This document shows positions 8,005 through 16,064 of a DNA stretch of 48,523 bases, piece after piece. Under the pieces are notes generated by a model. The model did not search any database. It saw nothing but the letters and a program-made list of their open reading frames with translations, and was not told where the DNA came from. The stretch covers positions 1 to 48,523 of the forward strand of contig QHVT01000032.1 in NCBI GenBank assembly GCA_003223645.1. The letters run 5' to 3'. Position 1 is the stretch's first letter, and every line of letters begins with the position of its first letter. Origin of the DNA: Acidobacteriota bacterium (GTDB taxonomy: Bacteria > Acidobacteriota > Thermoanaerobaculia > Gp7-AA8). Position numbers and translations under genes: made by a program.

Positions 8005-9812
8005 CAGATTCCCGTCACGCGCACGACTTCTTCGAAGCTCGTGATGCCTTCGGCTAGTTTTCGCAAAGCGCTTTGCCGCAGCGTGCGCATGCCGCGCTTG
8101 ATGGCCATGTCCTTGATCTTGAGGAAGTCTTCGCCGCGGTCGACGAGGTCGCGGATGGAGTTGTCGACGGGAAGAATCTCGAAGATGCCGGTGCGGCCGA
8201 AGTAGCCGGTGTTGCGGCAGCGGATGCAGCCCGCGCCTTCCTTGACGATGATTCGTTTTCCGGGCGGCGCCTGCAGGTTCAGCATCGACGCTTCCTCGAG
8301 GCTCAGCGGACGGTTGCGGCGGCAATGCTCGCAGATCTTGCGGACGAGGCGCTGCGCCATTGCGCCGATGAGCGTCGACGAGATCAAAAACGGCGGGATG
8401 CCCAGGTCGACGAGACGGGTGATCGACGTCGAGGCGTCGTTCGTGTGCAGCGAAGAGAAGACGAGATGGCCGGTCAGCGCGGCCTGCACCGCATTCTGTG
8501 CAGTCTCTTCGTCGCGGATCTCGCCGACCATGATGATGTCGGGATCCTGCCGGAGGATCGTGCGAAGCGCCGACGCGAACGTGATGCCGATCTTGTTCTG
8601 TACTGCCGTCTGATTGAAGTCGTCCCACACCATCTCGATCGGATCTTCGATCGTCGTGATGTTGATCTCCGGCGACGCGAGGCTCTTGAGCGCGGAGTAC
8701 AGCGTCACGGTCTTGCCCGATCCCGTCGGACCGGTGACGAGGATGATGCCGTGTGGCCGCTTGATCCAGTCGGCGAACGTTTTCAATTCGTCTTCGTAGA
8801 ACCCGAGTCCGCTGAGATCGCGGAGGAGAATGTCGGGATCGAAGATGCGCATCACGACTTTCTCGCCGAACGCGGTCGGCAGCGTCGAGACGCGCAGCTC
8901 GACTTCTTTTCCGTCATGCTCGGTCTTGATGCGGCCGTCCTGCGGGCGCCGCTTCTCCGCGATGTCCATGCGGCACATCGTCTTGAGTCGCGACGTCACG
9001 GCGAGGTTGACGAGCTTCGGCACGCGCTGGATCTCGTGCAGCACGCCGTCGATGCGGAAGCGGATCTGTGCATGCTCGCGCTTCGGCTCGATGTGAATGT
9101 CGGACGCGCGCGAGTCGTACGCGTGCTGCAGCAGGTAGTCGACTGCGTTGACGATGTGCTGGTCGCTGGTCTCGATCTCCGCGCCCGACTTCAGCTTGAT
9201 GTACTGCTCTAGATTGCCGAGGTCGATCGCGCCGCGGGAGAGATCGCGCTCGGCCTTGGTGACCGCGGAGCGGAATCCGTACTGCTCGGTGATCACCGCC
9301 ATCACGTCCGACTCGGCGGAGACGACGACCTCGATCTCCTGCTTCGCCATCGGGCGATACGAGTCCATCGCCGCGTGATCGAACGGATTCACCATCGCGA
9401 CGATGACTTTGCCGTCGCGGATCGCGACCGGGACCATCTTGTGTTTGCGCGCGAACGGGCGCGAGATCTTCGACTCGATCATCTCGACGTCGAGCTTGAG
9501 CGGATCGATCTTGAAAAACTGCAGGTGCGCGTCTTCGGCGATCAATCGCGCGAGCAAAAAGTCATCGACCTTCGTCCCGTTGCCGCTCGCATCGGTCAGA
9601 TTGAGCGCCGCGAGTGCCTTGAACGGACTCGCCTCTTCCTCGGTGCGCGACTTCAACGCGCGCAGCTGCGCGCGGAACTGCCGGTCGACGTTCTCGAGAT
9701 CGGCGCGCTGGCGATCGTCGATGAAACCGGCGTTCAGCAGCAGGTCGCCGAGGTACGCGACCGTGATGTCGCGGGAGGCCTGGGGGATGGGGACGTTGGT
9801 GAGGGTGGTCAT
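8004..9812 (-). CDS. pilB: Type IV pilus assembly ATPase, PilB/GspE family
   Basis: 602 residues. The N-terminal region (YLGDLLLNAGFIDDRQ) and the MshEN-like part (VPVAIRDGKVIVAMVNPFD) precede the core. Walker A GPTGSGKTVTLYS lies near 357, Asp box EDPIEM, Walker B DPDIIMVGEIRD, His box GHLVFSSLHTND, and a zinc site CEHC ... CIRC follows. It should drive pilus extension at the inner membrane. It lacks the GAF domain of the paralogue at 1920-4247. The ATG at 9812 has no Shine-Dalgarno sequence, because the upstream bases belong to a palindromic repeat that fills the whole gap to the next gene. Confidence 0.88.
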   Translation of the reverse strand: MTTLTNVPIPQASRDITVAYLGDLLLNAGFIDDRQRADLENVDRQFRAQLRALKSRTEEEASPFKALAALNLTDASGNGTKVDDFLLARLIAEDAHLQFFKIDPLKLDVEMIESKISRPFARKHKMVPVAIRDGKVIVAMVNPFDHAAMDSYRPMAKQEIEVVVSAESDVMAVITEQYGFRSAVTKAERDLSRGAIDLGNLEQYIKLKSGAEIETSDQHIVNAVDYLLQHAYDSRASDIHIEPKREHAQIRFRIDGVLHEIQRVPKLVNLAVTSRLKTMCRMDIAEKRRPQDGRIKTEHDGKEVELRVSTLPTAFGEKVVMRIFDPDILLRDLSGLGFYEDELKTFADWIKRPHGIILVTGPTGSGKTVTLYSALKSLASPEINITTIEDPIEMVWDDFNQTAVQNKIGITFASALRTILRQDPDIIMVGEIRDEETAQNAVQAALTGHLVFSSLHTNDASTSITRLVDLGIPPFLISSTLIGAMAQRLVRKICEHCRRNRPLSLEEASMLNLQAPPGKRIIVKEGAGCIRCRNTGYFGRTGIFEILPVDNSIRDLVDRGEDFLKIKDMAIKRGMRTLRQSALRKLAEGITSFEEVVRVTGI

Positions 9813-9910
9813 ACGAAGGCAGAAGGCAGAAGGCAGAAGGCAGAAATGAGAAACATCGATGGCGATTTTACTGCCCTATTCTCACTTCTGCCTTCTGCCT
9901 TCTGCCTTTC
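9813..9910. repeat. Palindrome built of GAAGGCA heptamers
   Basis: Left arm about 9815-9851 is a run of AGAAGGC units ending in ATGAGA. Right arm 9880-9910 is its reverse complement (TCTCACTTCTGCC then CTTCTGC units). The repeat fills the gap between RlmI (stop 9909-9911) and PilB (start 9812) almost exactly. It could form a long hairpin and end transcription from the RlmI gene (inference). Confidence 0.85.
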
Positions 9911-11108
9911 ATCTCACTTCCAGAAGAAACCCCTTCAGGTACTCCCCTTCCGGACAATACATGCTCACCGGATGATCGGGAGCGGCGGTCAGGCGGCGCA
10001 CGAATGAGACGCGACGGCCGGCGTCGAGCGCGGCGGCGAAGATCACTTTCTGAAAGAGATCGAGTGACATGTGTCCGCTGCACGAGAACGTCATCAGCAT
10101 TCCGCCGGGCTCGACGAGCTTCATCGCGTGCAGGTTGATGTCCTTGTATCCGCGCGCGGCGCGATCGACGTCGCTGCGCGACTTCGCGAACGCGGGCGGA
10201 TCGCAGACGATGAACTCGAATCGCTCGCGCTTCTGGCGAACATACTGGAAGGCGTCGGCGACGACGAACTCCGCTTGGCGTTCATTCAGCGCGTGATTCT
10301 CGCGCGCGAGCTCGATCGCACGAGCGGAGACATCGACGTTCGTCACCGCGGCTGCGCCGCCCGCCGCCGCGTACACGCCGAACGCGCCGGTGTACGAGAA
10401 CAAATTGAGGACGCGCTTTCCGCCGGCGAGCGTGCGCGCGAGGCGGCGGTTCTCGCGCTGATCGAGAAAGAAGCCGGTCTTCTGCCCTTCGCCCGGATCG
10501 ATGCGGAAGTGCAGCCCCGACTCGACGATCGTCGTCGCTTCGACCGGCTCGTTTTCCGTCGGCAGCTGCTCGAGCGCGCGCACCGGCAAATCGTTCTTGA
10601 ACCAGATGGTGTGGGTGCCGCTGCCCTCAGCGGCACCGCGACCGCTGAGGACAGCGGTCGCCACATGGAGTGCGTGGACAATCAGTGGCTTGAGTTGTTC
10701 AACACCGCGGTTGGCGATCTCCACGACCAGCAAACCGTTGTAGCGATCGACGACGAGTCCGCTCAGCTCATCGCCTTCGGCGTTGATGATGCGCGCGGCG
10801 TTGGTCGTGTCGTCGAAGATGAATCGTCGTCGCGCGATCGCCTCGGCGATGCGCGTCGCGATCAATTCGCGTGTGATGTCTTCTTCGCCGAACATGAGCG
10901 CGCGCAAACGGATCTGCGAGCTGCGCGAGTAGAAGCCGCACGCGAGTCGCTTGCCGTCGCTGTCGACGAGATCGCCGATCGCCGCGTCTTCCGGGCCGCG
11001 CTCGCTGTGAATCGCGCCCGCGAAAATCCACGGATGTCGATTCGCAATGACGCGTTCCTTCCCTCGTTTCAGCGTCAGCGTGCGGCGGCGTTCAAATGCA
11101 TCGTTCAT
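9909..11108 (-). CDS. rlmI: RlmI-like 23S rRNA cytosine-C5 methyltransferase
   Basis: 399 residues. A PUA domain opens the protein (KRGKERVIANRHPWIFAGAI). The EEHEA-like middle has DELSGLVVDRYNGLLVVE. The methyltransferase domain has GQKTGFFLDQRENRR, SAM motif LNLFSYTGAFGVYAA, and catalytic FIVCDPPAFAKS and FSCSGHMS. These match RlmI (m5C1962 of 23S rRNA). Residues about 148-166 come from a twin-hairpin DNA repeat and are unusual for the family. ATG 11108 was preferred to TTG 11126 because the latter lies on top of the divergent start codon. Only 17 bases separate the two divergent genes. Confidence 0.88.
   Translation of the reverse strand: MNDAFERRRTLTLKRGKERVIANRHPWIFAGAIHSERGPEDAAIGDLVDSDGKRLACGFYSRSSQIRLRALMFGEEDITRELIATRIAEAIARRRFIFDDTTNAARIINAEGDELSGLVVDRYNGLLVVEIANRGVEQLKPLIVHALHVATAVLSGRGAAEGSGTHTIWFKNDLPVRALEQLPTENEPVEATTIVESGLHFRIDPGEGQKTGFFLDQRENRRLARTLAGGKRVLNLFSYTGAFGVYAAAGGAAAVTNVDVSARAIELARENHALNERQAEFVVADAFQYVRQKRERFEFIVCDPPAFAKSRSDVDRAARGYKDINLHAMKLVEPGGMLMTFSCSGHMSLDLFQKVIFAAALDAGRRVSFVRRLTAAPDHPVSMYCPEGEYLKGFLLEVR
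10614..10661. repeat. Twin-hairpin repeat inside rlmI
   Basis: Two perfect 10-bp stems with 4-base loops stand in tandem: 10614-10637 (GGTGCCGCTG / CAGCGGCACC) and 10638-10661 (GCGACCGCTG / CAGCGGTCGC). The second stem is also found intergenically at 44653-44676. Within rlmI the repeat is read in frame and adds about 16 residues (TAVLSGRGAAEGSG region). Confidence 0.85.
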
Positions 11109-11125
11109 CGATATAATCACTCGCA

Positions 11126-11629
11126 ATGTCGAGCGGGCGTACCAAGCAGTTCCATACCGAGTGCCAGGAAGAAGTGTATCGGCAGGTGAAGTCGTATCTC
11201 GACGAATTGGTCGACGAGCACTTCGACGACGCCGATCACTGCGACTTCTACCTCAAATACGGCTCGACGGTCTTGGAGATCTCGATCCATCCGTTCGAGG
11301 AGGACGACGCGGTCATCGACGTCCTCGCGTTCTGCGTGCAAGGCATCGATCCGACGTTCGAGTGCATGCAGGAGTTGCTGCGCCTCAATGCCGAAGTGCC
11401 GCTCGGCGCATTCAGCATGGTCGGCCAGGACGTCTTCTTCTCGCATTCGTTCCTCGGCCGCAGACTTCGTCCCGAACAATTCATCGCGTCGCTCGACGGC
11501 GTCGCCAGCATCGCCGATCTCTACGACGAACAGCTCGTCGCGAAGTACGGCGGCGAGACCGCGCTCGAGCACCTTCGCATCAACGCGCAACGGCACCGCT
11601 CGATTGCATTTCACGCGCAGAACAACTGA
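11126..11629 (+). CDS. YbjN-like small protein
   Basis: 167 residues, acidic, no signal peptide. The alternating pattern STVLEISIHPFEEDDAVIDVLAFCVQGID, then LLRLNAEVPLGAFSMVGQDVFFSHSFLG, matches the YbjN / type III chaperone-like fold, a family of cytosolic alpha-beta proteins with poorly defined roles. A C-terminal part, LDGVASIADLYDEQLVAKYGG, is also typical. It starts 17 bases from the divergent rlmI start, so both genes share one short promoter region. Confidence 0.65.
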   Translation: MSSGRTKQFHTECQEEVYRQVKSYLDELVDEHFDDADHCDFYLKYGSTVLEISIHPFEEDDAVIDVLAFCVQGIDPTFECMQELLRLNAEVPLGAFSMVGQDVFFSHSFLGRRLRPEQFIASLDGVASIADLYDEQLVAKYGGETALEHLRINAQRHRSIAFHAQNN

Positions 11630-11630
11630 T

Positions 11631-11712
11631 GCAGATGGCGGATGGCAGATCGCAGATGACAGACCCGGGCGATCGTGTGTTTCGCCATCGGCGATCCGCC
11701 ATCCGCCATCTG
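11631..11712. repeat. Palindrome built of GATGGC units
   Basis: Left arm 11632-11653 (CAGATGGCGGATGGC) is the reverse complement of the right arm 11691-11712 (GCCATCCGCCATCTG) with one mismatch over 22 bases. It begins right after the TGA of the YbjN-like gene and could serve as its terminator. It has the same design as the GAAGGCA palindrome at 9813 but a different unit. Confidence 0.85.
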
Positions 11713-11748
11713 ACGCCCGCGGCACATCGCTTGCTCTCTGTTAGACAC

Positions 11749-12315
11749 GTGATCAAGGGACTGGCAGCTTCACTCGCATTCGCGCTCGCGCTCGCCGGCT
11801 GCACCGGCGGCACCGAATCGAGCGCGGCCATGGAACAGAAACCGCCGAAGGAAGCGCCCGTACCGCAGAAGCCGGTGAATCCGCAGCAAGCGATCGGCTC
11901 GATCAATCAGGCGATTCCGATTTATGAAGGCGCGCAATATCGCGAAGACCTCACGAAACGCGATGAAGTGATGATCCGCAATCGTTACGGAGCGGGCGCC
12001 GAGGTCTACACGCTCGCGACCGACGACTCGTATCCGCAGGTCTATCACTACTACACGACCTACCTCGCGCAGTTCCGCGCGTTCCCGGCGCAGGACACAT
12101 ATCCGCCGGAACAGCAGAACTGGCGCACGCTCGAAGTGCAACTGAATCAGGCGATGCAGGACCCGTTCATCCCCGGCGAGGCGATGAGCCCGAACGGAAA
12201 ACAAGTGACGCTGCAACTCGCGGAAACCGAGGCCGAGCCGAAGACAGTGATTCGTTACATCGTGACGCCGTCACCGGCTGGGGCTGCACCGATGCCCACA
12301 CCCGCTGCACAATAG
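11749..12315 (+). CDS. Lipoprotein of unknown function
   Basis: About 188 residues. GLAASLAFALALAGC is a lipoprotein signal with lipobox LAGC, so the mature protein should be membrane-anchored outside the cytoplasm. A Pro/Lys-rich linker (PPKEAPVPQKPVNPQQ) leads to a domain of about 130 residues with YEGAQYRED and YHYYTTYLAQF, a pattern seen in small secreted alpha-beta proteins; I do not recognise the family. Start codon is uncertain: GTG 11749 is used here, TTG 11731 would add positive charge to the signal. It lies 12 bases before the UspA gene and may be cotranscribed with it. Confidence 0.65.
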   Translation: MIKGLAASLAFALALAGCTGGTESSAAMEQKPPKEAPVPQKPVNPQQAIGSINQAIPIYEGAQYREDLTKRDEVMIRNRYGAGAEVYTLATDDSYPQVYHYYTTYLAQFRAFPAQDTYPPEQQNWRTLEVQLNQAMQDPFIPGEAMSPNGKQVTLQLAETEAEPKTVIRYIVTPSPAGAAPMPTPAAQ

Positions 12316-12327
12316 GCGTGCGCGCCT

Positions 12328-13122
12328 ATGTTCCACCGCATCCTCATCCCCACCGATTTCTCGACCGCCTCGGAATGGGTGTTCGATGACGCCGTGCGCA
12401 TCGCGGCGACGAGCGGCGGCGAAGTGATCATTCTTCACGTGCGCATGACGTGGACCGATCATCCGGACGAGCTGCGCTTTCCCGCCGATCCGTCTCTGTA
12501 CGAATACGTGGAGCAGCAGGAGCTCGAGCGATTGCGCGAGCGCGTGCGCGAGAGCTCATTGGTGAGGACGCGCCTCATCGTGCGGCAGGCGCCCGATCCC
12601 GGCGACGAGATTTGCCGGACGGCCACACGCGAGAACGCCGACCTGATCGTGATCGCGACACACGCGCGACATCACGTCGCACATCTCATCGTCGGCTCGA
12701 CAACCGTCTCCGTCCTGACCGATCCGCCGACGCCCGTGCTCGCGATCCGTTACGGCATTCGCAAACGCGCGCAATTGAATCGCATCGTCGTGCCGGTGCA
12801 TCTCGAACAGGACTCGCGCGCCGCGCTCGATCTCGCTGCAGGCGTCGGACGCGAGATTCATCTCCTCACGATTTGCGACGACGGCTCCCGTCCACGGGCG
12901 GAGAAACTGCATCGCGAGCTCGCGGCCGGCATCAAGAACGCGAAGTCGCACATCGTGCGGGGCTCCGACGCGCAGAAGGAGATCGTGAAGTACACGACGA
13001 AGTCGGACGCAGACGCGATCTTTCTCAACGCGCACAACGAGCCGAGCGAAGGGAAGCTCGACATTATTCGAAACGCGCCTGTGCCGGTGATGATCGTCCC
13101 GGCAGTGTCATCCCGAGCGTAG
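12328..13122 (+). CDS. Universal stress protein with two UspA domains
   Basis: 264 residues. The first domain has the family opening FHRILIPTDFSTASEWVFDDAVRIA and ends with LIVIATHARHHVAHLIVGSTTVSVLTDPPTPVLAI, close to the G..G......S....v..PVLvv nucleotide-binding pattern. The second domain starts at RIVVPVHLEQDSRAALDLA and ends NAPVPVMIVP; it is shorter and lacks the Gly-rich loop. Tandem UspA proteins are stress-linked nucleotide-binding proteins (family knowledge). The last residues SSRA and the TAG stop come from the palindromic repeat at 13107-13207. Confidence 0.85.
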   Translation: MFHRILIPTDFSTASEWVFDDAVRIAATSGGEVIILHVRMTWTDHPDELRFPADPSLYEYVEQQELERLRERVRESSLVRTRLIVRQAPDPGDEICRTATRENADLIVIATHARHHVAHLIVGSTTVSVLTDPPTPVLAIRYGIRKRAQLNRIVVPVHLEQDSRAALDLAAGVGREIHLLTICDDGSRPRAEKLHRELAAGIKNAKSHIVRGSDAQKEIVKYTTKSDADAIFLNAHNEPSEGKLDIIRNAPVPVMIVPAVSSRA

Positions 13123-13207
13123 CGAGGGACCTGGGCAAGTGGGGCTCGACGCATGTGCCTCGTGCCGCCACCCGAGCCCCAGATCCCTCGCTCACGCTCG
13201 GGATGAC
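13107..13207. repeat. Palindromic repeat, copy 2, covering two stop codons
   Basis: Left arm starts GTCATCCCGAGCG and right arm ends CGCTCGGGATGAC; the arms pair over about 28 bp. The centre matches copy 1 (342-440) in reverse orientation. The left arm holds the TAG of the UspA gene (13120-13122) and the right arm the TGA of the leftward kinase gene (13192-13194). Both proteins therefore end in SSRA. Confidence 0.9.
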
Positions 13208-16026
13208 ATGCGTTCCATCGCGGCAATAAAGTCGCCGACGCTCGCGAAGCGCTCGTCCGCTTTCTTCGACAACGCGCGCTGCAACGCATTCGCGACGTTG
13301 TGCGGCACGTTCGGCACGCGCTCGGTGATCGGGACCATCGGCAGGTCGGTGTGTCCGCGCACGACCGACGCGAGATCGGTCGCCGTTCCGAGCGGATGTT
13401 CTCCCGCGATCAACTCGTACGCGATCAGAGCGAGGCTGTACTGATCCGCCCGCGCGTCCGCCGGATGTCCGCTCAACACCTCGGGTGCCATGTACATCAG
13501 TGTCCCAACGACGCCCGCGCTGTGTCCCGACTGCACGAACGTCGCTTCGTCCTCGCCGATCGGGTTCGACATCTTCGCGAGTCCGAAGTCGAGCACGCGC
13601 GGCGCGGGCAGGCTGCCGTGATCGCGCACGATCATGATGTTCTCCGGCTTGAGATCGCGATGCACGATTCCCGCGCCGTGCGCGGCGTGCACCGCATCGG
13701 CGACGGGACGCAGGATCGTCATCGCCGCATCCAACGGCTGCGGACCGGACGTGATCACTTTGCGCAACGTCTCGCCGTCGAGAAACTCCATGACGAGATA
13801 CGCGTGACCGGACGGAAGCACGCCGAAGTCGTGGATCGTGACGATCGCGGGATGACGCAATCGCGCGACGATGCGCGCCTCGCGCTCGAAGCGATTGCGC
13901 ATCGACGAGCTGCCGACGAGATGCGACAGCAGCACTTTGATCGCGACGGGACGATTGAGCCGCTTCTGCGTCGCGAGGTACACCGAGCCCATGCCGCCGC
14001 GGCCGAGGAGACGCGTGACGACGTACTTGTCCTCGATCATCCGCGGCACACCGGACTCCGGCACGAGCGCTTCGTTGTCGATTTCGCACTGCGACGCATC
14101 GGGCGCGTAGCAGCGGCCGCACTTCGGACAGAGACGCAGCACGTCCGACGTGAACGCGTGCACCGGCGCAGACCAGACGAGCGATGGCGATTGCTTGAGG
14201 CGCGTGTAGTCGAGCGTCAGCGCGAGCTGCGCGCCGAGCATGCGCAGCAGCTCGCGATCTTCGCGGCTGTACGGCTCCTCGGATTTACGTTCGCCGAGGA
14301 CCATGAGGCCGACGAGACGCTTCTCGATCAACAGCGGCACGATGAGATACGCGTCCGATTGCGTGAGCCACTCACGCTCCGCTTCCGGCAGCCGTTGCAG
14401 CAGCGCGCGCGTGCCGCGATGAAAGACGTCGAGCGGATCATCGTCGGTGATCAGCAGGGACGCGAGCGTGCCGGTGGAGGACAGGCAATCCTGCCTGTGC
14501 TGGCGATCGCCATCGACAGGCAGGATTGCCTGTCCCCCACCGCGATAGAAGCCGCGATACAGTTCTCCCCCATCGGGATCGACCTGCCAAAGCGAGATGT
14601 GTTTCGGATGCAGCGCCTTGTCGATTTCGTCGAGTGCGGCGCGCGACAGCGCGAGCATGTCCGAGCCGCCGCGAATGATCGAGACGACGTGCAGCAAGAG
14701 GTGTCGCGCGTCGTATTGCTCGCGAAAGAAACGGCGATCGAGACGCTCGAGAAGATGCTTGCGATAGTGAATCATCGCGACGAGCGGAATGATCAACAGC
14801 AGATACAGCGCCGGCGTGCCGGTCAGCAGCATCGCCAGCGAATCCTGACGATGCGCGTAGAAAAAAATCGCGAGACCGATGACCGGCAGCGACATCAGCG
14901 CGAAGAGCGTCCCGCGCGCGAGTGCGTACTGCAGGCTGCGCCGCACGAGCACGCGAATGTTGTAGAGACGGTGCCGCACCACCGCGTACGCGTACAGCGC
15001 GGCGCCGAGCATCGTCATCGGCGTATTGAGAATGGTGACGACGTAGGCGAAGGCGTAGCCGAGATGGAACGTGCCGCCGAGGAAACCGAGGGCGAACGTG
15101 GTGGTGCCGGGGAGCAACGAGAGAAAGACGAGTTGCACGCGGCGGCGCGCGTTCGCGTCGCGCACGCGCGCCAGGCGCACGCCGAGTGTGATCAGCGCGG
15201 CGACGAGCAGGAACGTGCCGACGCTCGACGACGCGTCGCGGAACGGCAGCGCTGCGGGATGCACGTCGCCGCGCAGTCGCTGCATGTCATTCGCAAGCGT
15301 CTCGACGAAGATCGGCAGGCTGACGACGTACGGGACGAATTCCCAAACCGGACGCAGTCGTCCGACGCGATCACTCGGAAAAATCAACGCGAAATGCGCG
15401 ACCGCGGCGAAGAACGCCGCGCAGAACCACGCGTCGAGGACGAACATCGGCACGCGCAACACGGCAGGAGTCGCGTCGAGAATCGGTCCGAACCCTGCTG
15501 CTTGATAGATGAAGACGCTGCCGGCCCAATAGACGAGCGTCAGTGCTGAGACCCGCGCGTCTTTGTTGTCGGGCCGCAGCACGAGCAGCGCGATGCCAAG
15601 GCCCATCATCCAGATGTGCAGCGGAAAGTTGAGATAGCGCGAGATCGCCCACAGCGTGCGCACGCCGCCCGCGCGCAGCGAAGCGCGACGCAGCGATTCT
15701 TCCGAGGCGACGTGCAGTTGAACATCGTGCCGCACGCCTTCGTGTTCGAAGACGACCGGCACGCTGTCACCGGCGCTCTCGAAGAAGAGCGGGACCACAT
15801 CGATGGCGACCGGGTAGTTGTTGATCGAAAGAAGGCGATCGCCGGCGGCGATCCCCGCGCGCGCACCCGGTCCTTCGGGCGCGACATTGAGCACTTTGCC
15901 CGTCGACTTCGAGTAATCGAAGCCGGTCATCGGTCGCTCGACGAGCACGTAGAAATTGAGCAGTACGAAGATCGCGGCGATGACGACCTGAACCCAACAG
16001 AGCATCACCAGCGGTTTCGTCTTCAT
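13192..16026 (-). CDS. Membrane Ser/Thr protein kinase: PDZ, 7-8 TM, GAF, zinc ribbon, kinase
   Basis: 944 residues. One membrane segment at about 10-28 precedes a PDZ domain (APEGPGARAGIAAGDRLLSIN). Seven or eight hydrophobic segments follow between about 130 and 405. A GAF-like region at 430-610 has SDAYLIVPLLI and LVGLMVLGERKSEEPYS. A zinc ribbon CPKCGRCY ... C lies near 629-650. The Hanks-type kinase has P-loop LGRGGMGSVY near 675, AIKVL, HRDLKPEN near 788, DFGLAK near 812 and MAPE. It should phosphorylate proteins in response to membrane or ligand signals. Residues about 495-517 are encoded by a twin-hairpin repeat. It ends in SSRA within a palindrome and starts 38 bases from the divergent GNAT gene. 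Confidence 0.9.
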   Translation of the reverse strand: MKTKPLVMLCWVQVVIAAIFVLLNFYVLVERPMTGFDYSKSTGKVLNVAPEGPGARAGIAAGDRLLSINNYPVAIDVVPLFFESAGDSVPVVFEHEGVRHDVQLHVASEESLRRASLRAGGVRTLWAISRYLNFPLHIWMMGLGIALLVLRPDNKDARVSALTLVYWAGSVFIYQAAGFGPILDATPAVLRVPMFVLDAWFCAAFFAAVAHFALIFPSDRVGRLRPVWEFVPYVVSLPIFVETLANDMQRLRGDVHPAALPFRDASSSVGTFLLVAALITLGVRLARVRDANARRRVQLVFLSLLPGTTTFALGFLGGTFHLGYAFAYVVTILNTPMTMLGAALYAYAVVRHRLYNIRVLVRRSLQYALARGTLFALMSLPVIGLAIFFYAHRQDSLAMLLTGTPALYLLLIIPLVAMIHYRKHLLERLDRRFFREQYDARHLLLHVVSIIRGGSDMLALSRAALDEIDKALHPKHISLWQVDPDGGELYRGFYRGGGQAILPVDGDRQHRQDCLSSTGTLASLLITDDDPLDVFHRGTRALLQRLPEAEREWLTQSDAYLIVPLLIEKRLVGLMVLGERKSEEPYSREDRELLRMLGAQLALTLDYTRLKQSPSLVWSAPVHAFTSDVLRLCPKCGRCYAPDASQCEIDNEALVPESGVPRMIEDKYVVTRLLGRGGMGSVYLATQKRLNRPVAIKVLLSHLVGSSSMRNRFEREARIVARLRHPAIVTIHDFGVLPSGHAYLVMEFLDGETLRKVITSGPQPLDAAMTILRPVADAVHAAHGAGIVHRDLKPENIMIVRDHGSLPAPRVLDFGLAKMSNPIGEDEATFVQSGHSAGVVGTLMYMAPEVLSGHPADARADQYSLALIAYELIAGEHPLGTATDLASVVRGHTDLPMVPITERVPNVPHNVANALQRALSKKADERFASVGDFIAAMERMSSRA
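14476..14542. repeat. Twin-hairpin repeat inside the kinase gene
   Basis: Two hairpins with 7-bp stems and 4-base loops (ACAGGCA-ATCC-TGCCTGT and ACAGGCA-GGAT-TGCCTGT) form a larger inverted repeat bounded by GGTGGAGG and CCCCCACC. The left half matches 44677-44703 (GTGGAGGACAGGCAATCC). Read in frame it encodes GGGQAILPVDGDRQHRQD and a few more residues within the GAF-like region. Confidence 0.9.
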
Positions 16027-16064
16027 CGGCCTGCGGACCGTTCGTGATTGTACGATGCGGCGTC

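Noticed and set aside
9813-9910. GAAGGCA units as a CRISPR array
   Set aside because: Units are contiguous 7-mers in inverted arms with no spacers.
13300-15549. 749-codon plus-strand frame opposite the membrane kinase
   Set aside because: His/Arg/Asp-rich composition typical of antisense frames; the kinase motifs on the minus strand are decisive.
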